The notes under the pieces were generated by a model that searched no databases, was not told the origin of the DNA, and saw nothing but the letters and a program-made list of their open reading frames with translations. DNA of 64,000 bases, from the NCBI GenBank assembly GCA_964546815.1, contig CAZJLR010000017.1, forward strand, positions 58,100-122,099. Reading direction: 5' to 3'. The stretch is from JAIEPM01 sp964546815. Lineage in GTDB: Bacteria; Cyanobacteriota; Vampirovibrionia; Obscuribacterales; Obscuribacteraceae. The translations under genes were made by a program, and so were the position numbers. Position 1 is the stretch's first letter; each line of letters starts with the position of its first letter. Below are positions 8,974 through 16,566 of the stretch, piece after piece.

Positions 8974-10170
8974 ATGTCAAACAGAATTCCTATAACTGCG
9001 GAAATCGTCAAGCTGGCGCAGCTGCGTAGCCGGGCAACTGGATGTGATGTCAGACAAGACATGGCAAGACAGGTCGCTCAAGAAGCCATTCTGGAGCTCG
9101 ATCCAGAACTTGATTTTTTAATCGACGAAGACTCAGCTTACAGCCGTGACGATAGATTAGTCTCAGCACTTGACGTAAACGATATAGTCGTAAACGGCAC
9201 CCGCATCGACGTAAGACTTGTCGGCGAAGACAATCGCATCAGCGCACCACGCCACCTCGTTGGCACATCATATATGTCCGGCGGAACACTCGCCGTGGCT
9301 ATCCATACAGATCGCAGTGCTTCAATTGTCGGCTACATCCCGCAAAGTGACTGGGATTTGCAAGACAAACATGCAGGCGCAAAAGATGACAAAGTTATCT
9401 TTCGTGCAGCAGGAAATTTTGACCTTGCCTCACAGTTGCCGGCAATAGTAGCTGCAGGCAATAAAGATAACAAGCACGCTAAAGCGAACATCCAGAGCTC
9501 TGACATTGCTCAGTTCTGTGGTGCAAAACAAGACATGAAGCTTTCGAAGCAACGTGAATTTGTTGAAAGCACTTTGCACAACGAAAGCATCTGGCCAGAA
9601 TTGCAAACTGGAGTTTCAAAAGCACTTGTGCGCCGCACATTGACTCATGCTTCAGTATGGAATTATAAACTGGACAAAATTGCAGATTCACTGCAGTCAA
9701 AATTCAGCAAACTAAGCAAAGACGAAGTGAAAAATTGCATCGCAAAAATTGGCGAAAGAGTTGGCGGACAAATTGAATCTTCAAATTTCCGCAAAGAATT
9801 GCTGATGCAACTAACACGTGAAGAGCTAGCTCATTCCTTGAGCGGCGAACAACTGAAGAAAGCAACTAATCTGGTTGAACAGGTATTTGCTGGTAAGTCT
9901 GTAATCGACGTATTGAAAGACACTGTGAAAAGCAAAACAACAATTGACCTGGCAGTTGCAATCAAACGTCAACGCCAGAAATTCACCAACTTCATCGAAG
10001 CAAGTTCAGACGAAATTTCATTTGCTTTCCGCCAGCTCGCACTACAGCCGGTTTATGCTACACACAGCACAAACCCTGAAGGTGTCGAAGCAGTGAATGA
10101 AACTCTTGAACTACTTGATGCTTGCGAGCTTGCCGAAAGTCTCAAAACTCTTGAACAAGACCTATATTAA
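8974..10170 (+). CDS. Unknown protein, putative partner of the sigma-like protein
   Basis: The 398-residue product has no signal peptide or transmembrane helix. Residues about 1-45 are helical. Residues about 80-130 form a beta-rich stretch (NGTRIDVRLV, then SYMSGGTLAVAIHTDRSASIVGYIPQSDW). The rest is mainly alpha-helical and charged. In cyanobacteria, genes next to unusual sigma factors often encode DUF1822-type proteins; the central part is faintly reminiscent of these but cannot be assigned by eye. GGAG at 8961-8964 supports the ATG at 8974 over an earlier TTG at 8917. Its position behind the sigma-like gene suggests a joint operon and possibly an anti-sigma or accessory role (inference). 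Confidence 0.6.
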   Translation: MSNRIPITAEIVKLAQLRSRATGCDVRQDMARQVAQEAILELDPELDFLIDEDSAYSRDDRLVSALDVNDIVVNGTRIDVRLVGEDNRISAPRHLVGTSYMSGGTLAVAIHTDRSASIVGYIPQSDWDLQDKHAGAKDDKVIFRAAGNFDLASQLPAIVAAGNKDNKHAKANIQSSDIAQFCGAKQDMKLSKQREFVESTLHNESIWPELQTGVSKALVRRTLTHASVWNYKLDKIADSLQSKFSKLSKDEVKNCIAKIGERVGGQIESSNFRKELLMQLTREELAHSLSGEQLKKATNLVEQVFAGKSVIDVLKDTVKSKTTIDLAVAIKRQRQKFTNFIEASSDEISFAFRQLALQPVYATHSTNPEGVEAVNETLELLDACELAESLKTLEQDLY

Positions 10171-10254
10171 GACTGCATTTCAGTCTTGCCATCATCTGGT
10201 TTTAGGGCAAATTCATTGTCAATGAGATACGATCTACCCAGCGAAATCACTGAT

Positions 10255-10373
10255 ACGTTGGGTAGACAAGCTTGCGGCGTGCAACTTTTCACGCGCCAGG
10301 TCAGTCCCCTCAAAATAGTCTCTCTGGTGTCGCCACGGCCCACAGCTGACTGACAACCGCGAGGGGAAATAAT
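10255..10373 (+). promoter_or_regulatory. Structured leader with possible ribosome-site sequestration, upstream of tryptophan 2,3-dioxygenase
   Basis: The leader contains a stem (GCGTG at 10277-10281 with CACGC at about 10290-10294). It also holds two overlapping possible pairings. GTCAGTC (10300-10306) can pair with GACTGAC (10348-10354). CCCCTC (10306-10311) can pair with GAGGGG (10361-10366), which is the ribosome-binding site. The two pairings interleave, so they would be mutually exclusive or form a pseudoknot. This suggests translational control of the dioxygenase, but no known riboswitch class was recognised. Confidence 0.35.
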
Positions 10374-11456
10374 ATGACGTCTAAAATGCCTTATTACAAT
10401 GAATACCTTGAGGTTTCAAAGCTCATTTCGCTGGGGCAACTTTGCACCACAGAACACGACGAACAGTTGTTCATGACTATTCACCAGGCATACGAACTCT
10501 GGTTTAAACAAGTACTTTTTGAACTCAAAAGCATTGTCAATTTGTTCATGGACGAAGGCACCAAAAAGCCCCGTCGCATTGATGACAATTCAGGAGAGAT
10601 GGTCAAAATTGTCTCGCGCATGAGCAGAATTGTAGAAATCTGGAAAGTGCTTGTTGCGCAAGTGGACATTTTGGAAACCATGACACCAATGGATTTCTTG
10701 GAATTTCGCAAAAGCTTGAGTCCAGCCTCAGGATTTCAAAGCCGTCAGTTCCGCCTGATTGAAGCTCTAATGGGACTTTCGCCAACTGCTCGCTACAAAT
10801 CAACAGAGTCTGTCGACCAGGGCAGATGCGACTACTACAAAAAGGTTGGCGCCGCCGCTGGTGGCTTCAATGATGAAGACCGCAAAGAAATAGACGACAT
10901 GGAATCTATGGCCAGCCTCCGCCAGGGCGTGATTGCCTGGCTAGACCGATTTGCAATCAGCTTCGGCTTTAACGAACAAAAATACCACGACATGTGGCAA
11001 GAATATCACGACGAATATATTCAATCATTGCCAGAGCAAGATCGCGAAAGCCTGTCGAAGCAGTTTACAAGCAACTTTATCGAAGACTCAGTCAATCCGG
11101 ATGCAAATGACTTCACCACATCGGCTAGACGTTCGGCTTTGATAATTTCTCTCTTGCGAGACTACCCTGTTTTGCGAGCTCCATTTCAAGTAATTACAAG
11201 GCTAATCGACATCGACGAATACATGGCAATCTGGCGCTTCCGTCACCTGAATATGGTGCTGAGAATGATCGGCAAACGCTCTGGTACCGGCGGTCACTCA
11301 AAAACTTATTTGGAAGGCGCTGTAAGAGACAATAGAGTATTTCCAGAACTTCTGGAAATACCAACTTATATGCTGGACACAAGTTCTGTGGCTAAAGTAA
11401 TTAAGCCATACGAATCTGTTCTTTCAAGCGACTTTTCATTGAAAAGGCACTCCTGA
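10374..11456 (+). CDS. kynA: Tryptophan 2,3-dioxygenase
   Basis: The 360-residue cytoplasmic haem enzyme would oxidise L-tryptophan to N-formylkynurenine, the first step of the kynurenine pathway. Family motifs are clear: LFMTIHQAYELWFKQ holds the active-site His37. WRFRHLNMVLRMIG holds the proximal haem ligand His291, followed by KRSGTGGHSKTYL, the substrate-carboxylate-binding loop. The length matches the longer bacterial and eukaryotic forms rather than the roughly 280-residue proteobacterial form. A strong ribosome site (GAGGGGA) lies 6 bases before the ATG. No kynurenine formamidase or kynureninase gene lies nearby, so the rest of the pathway would be elsewhere. Confidence 0.96.
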   Translation: MTSKMPYYNEYLEVSKLISLGQLCTTEHDEQLFMTIHQAYELWFKQVLFELKSIVNLFMDEGTKKPRRIDDNSGEMVKIVSRMSRIVEIWKVLVAQVDILETMTPMDFLEFRKSLSPASGFQSRQFRLIEALMGLSPTARYKSTESVDQGRCDYYKKVGAAAGGFNDEDRKEIDDMESMASLRQGVIAWLDRFAISFGFNEQKYHDMWQEYHDEYIQSLPEQDRESLSKQFTSNFIEDSVNPDANDFTTSARRSALIISLLRDYPVLRAPFQVITRLIDIDEYMAIWRFRHLNMVLRMIGKRSGTGGHSKTYLEGAVRDNRVFPELLEIPTYMLDTSSVAKVIKPYESVLSSDFSLKRHS

Positions 11457-11486
11457 TAAAAGACAAAAGAAAAGGTAGAGTCGCGG

Positions 11487-13049
11487 CTACTTTGCGTCGC
11501 CGTTTTGCCACATCTTTGGAATTTCTTCTTTTTTGGCTTTTTCACGCTCATAGCGCTGTCTGGCTTCTTTCAGTTCGCGCTCATTCTTGTTTGCTTCAGC
11601 ACTAGTACGACTGGTGCTGCTGGCTGGTTCGCTCATGCTGGGCACTTGCAGAGCAGGACTTGTCTGTCCTGAAGTATTTGTTGAAGGCAATTGTGATGTG
11701 GTCGCCGGCACCTTTGACGAAGATGGAGACAGTCCGCTTGCAGATGAATTGCCGGCAGCTCCTTCTGAATTTGCAAAAGCCCGGCTTCGCAGTCCAAACA
11801 AGATACTGCGCCCGAGCCCATCTGCTCTTACTTTAGAAAACGGCACGGCACTGAAGGCATCGTATGCAGCACCGGCTCTACTTTGAAGATTATCGAGAAC
11901 TCCTATATCGCCCGATGTGTGAATCTCAGCATTAATGCCGATCTGCAAAAGCGTAATAAAAACTCCGGCCGGCAAGGGATATTGCCTGCTTGCCTCAACA
12001 ATCGTTTTCTCTGATGAGCGCAAGTCTACTTCACCATCACTCACCACAGCAATGAGCAATGGTGCTTTCGGGTGCGCATTGTGCACTCGGAAAGCCTCTT
12101 TTAGCGCCGAAGGCAAATCAGTACCACCACCACCTTTCAAATTATGCAGCACTTCTCGCAACTGCGAAGTCGATTGAACGCGGAAAACTTCAGGAGTCGA
12201 ATCAAAGGTAATGAGCTCAAAACCATGAGGCAATGAAGAACAAAGAGTGTCGGCGAAATATTCCATCTCTTCGACAGCCCAGGCTAATCGCGACTCAAGC
12301 CGTCCACCGCTGCCGGGGCAATCAGGAGAAAACATTGAGCCGGAGTGATCTAAAATAATGACGATATCGCTGCCAGTCAAAGCAAGCCTTTCACCAGCAG
12401 TCAGTGGAACAGTAAAATGTGCCGGGCCGCTCAGGGCCGCTCTTAAGATAGGTCCAGGTCCGCCGCCCACGTTAGGTGCATGAGATTGCCATCTAGTGCC
12501 ACTAGCCAGAGAGCCAAGAGCATCTGTTTTCGCCTTCATGCTTTGCAAATAGTCGCTTCTCATTTGCAAATTCCAATCTAATTTTTTGCTCGACAATTTG
12601 AAAACTTTATCGTTTTTGCCGATTGTAGGTGCGTCATCTTCGCGACTATTTCCGCTGCTGCCAGTGCCATTAGCAGATAGTTTTTCGTTGACAGACCCCC
12701 TGGGGACGGCTTGTTTATAGCGGCTGAGTTCGACTTTGCACGCCTCTTTTATTTTGCTATCGGTACTCAGCAATGCTGCCAACTTAAACTCGGCGCTGGC
12801 TTCAGCTTTTTTCCCCAGACCTGCAAGACATTTGCCGCGCCAGAAATGAAAATCACCATTTGTAGGCTCCATGTCTACAGATTTGTCAAAACAGCTCAAA
12901 CTTTTTTGATATTGCCCTTGTTTTATTAACTTCATTCCTGCATCAAAATCAGAGTTTGCAGCAATTGCAGAGATGGGAGTGAGCAGCAACAAGCCGGCTG
13001 CGACAAGCGATTGTCGAGACAAAAACTGGCGACTTCCAAAACAAATCAT
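11487..13049 (-). CDS. Exported TPR-vWA protein
   Basis: The 520-residue product has a signal peptide (LVAAGLLLLTPISAIAAN) and TPR-like repeats at about 32-110 (KLIKQGQYQKSLSCFDKSV). A von Willebrand A domain spans about 220-410, with a MIDAS motif DHSGS in ALTGSDIVIILDHSGSM and later TDLPSALKEAF and VVSDGEVD. The C-terminal 100 residues are Ser/Thr/Pro-rich and end in a charged coiled coil (KEARQRYEREKAKKEE). A metal-dependent adhesion or assembly role outside the membrane is inferred. The ATG overlaps the stop of the upstream gene by 4 bases (ATGA), indicating translational coupling. Confidence 0.85.
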   Translation of the reverse strand: MICFGSRQFLSRQSLVAAGLLLLTPISAIAANSDFDAGMKLIKQGQYQKSLSCFDKSVDMEPTNGDFHFWRGKCLAGLGKKAEASAEFKLAALLSTDSKIKEACKVELSRYKQAVPRGSVNEKLSANGTGSSGNSREDDAPTIGKNDKVFKLSSKKLDWNLQMRSDYLQSMKAKTDALGSLASGTRWQSHAPNVGGGPGPILRAALSGPAHFTVPLTAGERLALTGSDIVIILDHSGSMFSPDCPGSGGRLESRLAWAVEEMEYFADTLCSSLPHGFELITFDSTPEVFRVQSTSQLREVLHNLKGGGGTDLPSALKEAFRVHNAHPKAPLLIAVVSDGEVDLRSSEKTIVEASRQYPLPAGVFITLLQIGINAEIHTSGDIGVLDNLQSRAGAAYDAFSAVPFSKVRADGLGRSILFGLRSRAFANSEGAAGNSSASGLSPSSSKVPATTSQLPSTNTSGQTSPALQVPSMSEPASSTSRTSAEANKNERELKEARQRYEREKAKKEEIPKMWQNGDAK

Positions 13050-14065
13050 TCGTTGTTACTCGGAGGGTTCGCTTCTTTTGCCGGCGAGCGGTGACCTTTT
13101 TTTGAAGAACGCTCTTCTTGCATTTTCAAAACTTCAGGTAATTTCAAGGGCACCGCATGCAGTGCTTCTGGAGGCTCAGGCAAAACCGGGTCAAAATGTC
13201 CATAGTTTCTCACATATAGATTGGTTCCAGTAGGGCTCAAAAAGACGCCACTACTTTCAGACGGTTTGTTCAACATTTGGCTTTGCAATCCCTCTGCGCT
13301 TTGCTTAATACCGAGAGACCTGCTCTGCGCATCGTTTTTTCGCAACTCATAATCGGCTTTAGAACGCTCGAGTGATGACATAGACCGATACTGCATCTCA
13401 GCCTGCCTCATGTTTATATCAGCCTGACTAAAAGCAGGAATAAAATGTCTGCCAAAGCGAACGCGCGAGTTTTTCATTTCTTCAGCTTCTCGTCTGGCTT
13501 GTTCCATCAAGCGGTTATGTGCATTAGAGCGTGCATTGTATACAGCACTTGCGTATGATTCAGAACTTGATTGAATATCTTTGATTTTTTCTTCAGACTG
13601 TTTCAATATTTTGTTGATGCTCGCTTCAACATCACCGGCTCGCACAGTCTCTGGCGCTGCAACTGTAGGACGATGTTGAGCCGGCGTTTCAGGCACTGAT
13701 TCGCCGAGCCCTTTTAGTCCTTCTTTGGACTTGCGTACAATATCATCTGAAGGATTTAGTAAAATAGAAAGTTTGAATTCCTTTACTGCTTCGTCTTTAC
13801 GCCCAAGTGCAGCCAACGCGCGAGCTCGTCCGTGATGAGCTTCGGCTGAATCGGGATGCTGACGTGCTGCGGCATTGAACAGCTCAAGGGCTTTGCCAGA
13901 GTCTCCATCATTTAGAGCCTTAAATCCAGAAGAAAGCGGCTCAGTGCCGGCAGCGGGCTTCTTCTCAGACTCATGCGCTTCAGTTATAGCCGAAGACGCT
14001 AAGAAACTTGTCGCTGTCGCAAACGAAAAGCATAAAGTCACAAACAGCTTTGGTTTCCTTTTCAT
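13046..14065 (-). CDS. Exported TPR and coiled-coil protein
   Basis: The 339-residue protein has a signal peptide (MKRKPKLFVTLCFSFATATS). TPR-like repeats follow at about 45-120 (GFKALNDGDSGKALELFNAA, then ALAALGRKDEAVKEFKLSI). A long charged coiled coil occupies about 145-260, and a Pro-rich tail ends the protein. Two upstream starts exist (ATG 14086, TTG 14119), but ATG 14065 gives a clean signal peptide and has GAAAG close by. It is the middle gene of a three-gene minus-strand set: MshEN-repeat protein, this gene, TPR-vWA gene. A scaffold role in the periplasm is inferred. Confidence 0.75.
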   Translation of the reverse strand: MKRKPKLFVTLCFSFATATSFLASSAITEAHESEKKPAAGTEPLSSGFKALNDGDSGKALELFNAAARQHPDSAEAHHGRARALAALGRKDEAVKEFKLSILLNPSDDIVRKSKEGLKGLGESVPETPAQHRPTVAAPETVRAGDVEASINKILKQSEEKIKDIQSSSESYASAVYNARSNAHNRLMEQARREAEEMKNSRVRFGRHFIPAFSQADINMRQAEMQYRSMSSLERSKADYELRKNDAQSRSLGIKQSAEGLQSQMLNKPSESSGVFLSPTGTNLYVRNYGHFDPVLPEPPEALHAVPLKLPEVLKMQEERSSKKGHRSPAKEANPPSNNE

Positions 14066-14135
14066 ACTTTCATCAAACCATGCCATTCGCTTTGTCGACA
14101 ATAGCTGAGCTGCTTCCAATTAAATTCTGAGGTCC

Positions 14136-15356
14136 CTAAGACTCGACTGCATCTACCTCATCTACAGGCACAGTACGTTTGGTGTAGCCAAGTTCCATCA
14201 AAGCCTGATCGAGAGTACAGCGGGTTCGCTGGCTAAAATGCAAGGCGATGATAGCCTGGTCGCGTTTAATGAATCCCTCGCGAACCAAAAACTGGCAGCG
14301 CAAAGTATTAAATAGTGTGGTTTCATCAATATAACCGAAAGCCACAAGCATTTTTCCAAGAAGATTAGAATTTTTCGCTGCCAGAGAAACGGCTTCGTCA
14401 ATTTCGTTTTCAGTAATCCAGCCGCACATTTTAAGCAGTTCGCCCAGTTTAAGACTCTCTGCACCTTCTGGTTTTAATAAACCTAGCTCAGCCACAGCCC
14501 GGTTTAATGGCTGGTCTTTTGTGAAAATTGTGCGCAAAACATCAACTGCTTGAAGAGGCGAAATTGTTTTGTTATCTGTCATTTCTTGAAGTTTGAGTGC
14601 ATCGGCAAGATGGTTTTTGGAAAGCAAGCGCATTTGCACAAGAACTTGACCAAGTGCCAAACCTTTCACCACGCTTTCTTCGACTGCACCAAGAATATCT
14701 TCTTCGCCGACTAAGCCTGACAAAACAAGCAACTCTCCAAGTTTAATTCTGTGCTCGGGCAAAACCTGGTCTAGCCCCTGGTCGCGTAGACTTTGTTCAA
14801 ATGTTGTTTGACGTTCGTGAACAGCCCGCACTGCGTTGACTGCTTGCTCTCGATTTATTTTGTCTTCGCGCAAAAGCATTTGTGCATTTAAGGCGCACCA
14901 GACTATGGAACCTTTAACTTTACCGGTTAAAACAAGTACCCGCCCGAGAGGCAGCCCCATATTCGAAACGTGATCTAAGGCATCGCGAAGGTCTGCTCCA
15001 GTCATCACGCCTGAGTCGACGAGCAATTGGCCAAATTTATTCAAGACCTGGTCGGAAGGCGGGCGCCATCCCAGTTCTAATAAACAGTCTTCTACAGGTG
15101 TGCCATCTTTATCAGAACGAGCAAGGGCACTCATTGCCATTTCTCTGTCAATCAAACCGTCTTTCAACATCGACTGAACTAGAACTGCAGCCCTGACAGT
15201 GCGCTCGCGCAAGGCACCAGACATGACCATGGTTTTGCCGATTGGCAATCCGAGAGTAGCCGCCAGATCCATCCCCTCCAAAAGCTCATCTTTTGTGAGT
15301 AATCCAGCCTCCACCAGGAGATCGCCTACTTTGCCTATTCCTCCACCTTTAGCCAT
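14136..15356 (-). CDS. Four-repeat MshEN/GspE-N-like protein without ATPase
   Basis: The 406-residue cytoplasmic protein consists of four tandem modules of about 98 residues, starting near residues 8, 106, 204 and 302. Each begins GxLLVxxGLxxxxxL (GDLLVEAGLLTKDEL, GQLLVDSGVMTGADL, GELLVLSGLVGEEDI, GELLKMCGWITENEI). Each continues with GLxLGxxLVxxG and an ALxxQxML helix, and ends with a short LxELG(W/L/Y) element. This resembles the N-terminal MshEN domain of type II secretion and type IV pilus ATPases, some of which bind cyclic di-GMP. No Walker motif is present. AAAGGGAACC lies before the ATG. Together with pseudopilin genes on the opposite arm, it may be a regulator of pilus or secretion machinery (inference). 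Confidence 0.75.
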   Translation of the reverse strand: MAKGGGIGKVGDLLVEAGLLTKDELLEGMDLAATLGLPIGKTMVMSGALRERTVRAAVLVQSMLKDGLIDREMAMSALARSDKDGTPVEDCLLELGWRPPSDQVLNKFGQLLVDSGVMTGADLRDALDHVSNMGLPLGRVLVLTGKVKGSIVWCALNAQMLLREDKINREQAVNAVRAVHERQTTFEQSLRDQGLDQVLPEHRIKLGELLVLSGLVGEEDILGAVEESVVKGLALGQVLVQMRLLSKNHLADALKLQEMTDNKTISPLQAVDVLRTIFTKDQPLNRAVAELGLLKPEGAESLKLGELLKMCGWITENEIDEAVSLAAKNSNLLGKMLVAFGYIDETTLFNTLRCQFLVREGFIKRDQAIIALHFSQRTRCTLDQALMELGYTKRTVPVDEVDAVES

Positions 15357-15475
15357 GATGGTTCCCTTTGGTCCTCGTTACTAAAACTAATTCTGCCCGG
15401 ATTCACTTCATGTTAATAATCCGGCGTAATATGGGTATCTCCAACAGTAGGGGTACAGAGGGGGTGCTGAGGCCC

Positions 15476-16045
15476 ATGCGCAGAGATAGCAATACCGAAA
15501 AACCGAGACCCAGAGCCAATAGTTTGATCTATACGGCTTTTTTTCTTGCAGTCTCATTTTTTGCTTTCATTCCCTCAGTGTCAGCTGATGACCCGGCGCG
15601 CCAAATTCAATCTGCATTAGAAGCTTACCAGAAGAATCCGTCCGATAAGAATTCAGCCAAACAATTAGCAAAGGCATATTTCTCAGCTGATAAGCCGACT
15701 GAGGTGGCCAAGCTGATGGAAAAAATTGCAGATGACAACCCAAGCGACGCAGAAGCAAGATATTTCTATGGCGAGGCATTGTTGCGCGGTGGAAAATATA
15801 CAGAAGCTGCAATTGAACTCAAACGAGCATTTAATCTTGACTCTACTAAATTTCCATATGCGGTTCGCGCAGGAGAGGCACTCTTAGCCGCACAGCGTTT
15901 CGACGACCTGGCTGAATGGACAAAAAATGCGCTGGCAAAAGGACCTGATCCCACCAGCAAGACAACACTAGATTGGCTCTTAACTGCATCTCAAGCACGC
16001 AATGTAGCGCCTTTTAAGCATGCAAAAGCAAAAGGTGGAGCTTGA
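15476..16045 (+). CDS. Exported TPR protein
   Basis: The 189-residue protein has an N-terminal hydrophobic segment (SLIYTAFFLAVSFFAFIP, ending SADD) that looks like a signal peptide or anchor. TPR-like helices follow (about 40-175: QSALEAYQKNPSDKNSAKQLAKAYF, then EALLRGGKYTEAAIELKRAFNL). The start is uncertain: TTG 15368, ATG 15410 and ATG 15431 are also in frame. ATG 15476, with GAGGGGG upstream, gives a conventional signal peptide. Its stop overlaps the start of the next gene (TGATG), so it heads a coupled operon with the TadE/TadG-like genes. Resembles a TadD-type pilus TPR protein by context. Confidence 0.65.
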   Translation: MRRDSNTEKPRPRANSLIYTAFFLAVSFFAFIPSVSADDPARQIQSALEAYQKNPSDKNSAKQLAKAYFSADKPTEVAKLMEKIADDNPSDAEARYFYGEALLRGGKYTEAAIELKRAFNLDSTKFPYAVRAGEALLAAQRFDDLAEWTKNALAKGPDPTSKTTLDWLLTASQARNVAPFKHAKAKGGA

Positions 16046-16566
16046 TGCGTAGTAGGCGTAAACACGGTAATACGATTGCTGAGCTACCGGGCGTACTCAT
16101 AATCTTGCTGCTACTTTTCCTTTTTCCGGTTGTGAATTATGCCACCATTGCAATCAGGTCTGGTTTTGTATTTAATGCAGCAGGGCAGGCAGCCTTGAGC
16201 GCATCTAAAACACGCTCATACTCTTCGGGAACTCCGACTGCACCGTCATCAATAACGCAAGCAAATACTGTTGCAACAAACGCTCTGGCTAATTGGTACG
16301 GCATCAAATTGAAGAGTGTCAACACTCAAATTCTCATAACAGATATTGCAAAACAAACTCAAACCAGGCAAGCGACTCCACTTGCGGTACCGCCTGACAC
16401 AGCAGATAATACCTACCAGGTAGAAGTAACGATTAACTGTGATGTAAGCCCACTAATCACAGTCAATATTCCGTTGTTTGGAAATATCCCCGGTATTACC
16501 GGACCGTACGCACTATCAGTTACACAAAGAAATTTCGTTGAAAACACGCAGGGACTGACTCATTAA
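16045..16566 (+). CDS. TadE-like pseudopilin
   Basis: The 173-residue protein has a short basic N-terminus (MRSRRKHG), then NTIAELPGVLIILLLLFLFPVVNY, a prepilin-like hydrophobic helix preceded by a glycine and followed one turn later by glutamate. This is typical of Tad-system pseudopilins. The rest is a small Thr/Ala-rich exported domain. The gene overlaps both neighbours: stop/start TGATG before it and TAATG after it, with GGTGGAG as ribosome site. It would be processed by a prepilin peptidase that is not in this window. Confidence 0.75.
   Translation: MRSRRKHGNTIAELPGVLIILLLLFLFPVVNYATIAIRSGFVFNAAGQAALSASKTRSYSSGTPTAPSSITQANTVATNALANWYGIKLKSVNTQILITDIAKQTQTRQATPLAVPPDTADNTYQVEVTINCDVSPLITVNIPLFGNIPGITGPYALSVTQRNFVENTQGLTH

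Noticed and set aside
10255..10373. Signal recognition particle RNA suggested by GCCAGGTCAG
   Set aside because: The essential GGAAGGAAGCAGC-type tetraloop and symmetric loop do not follow; the stretch is better seen as a leader of the dioxygenase gene.
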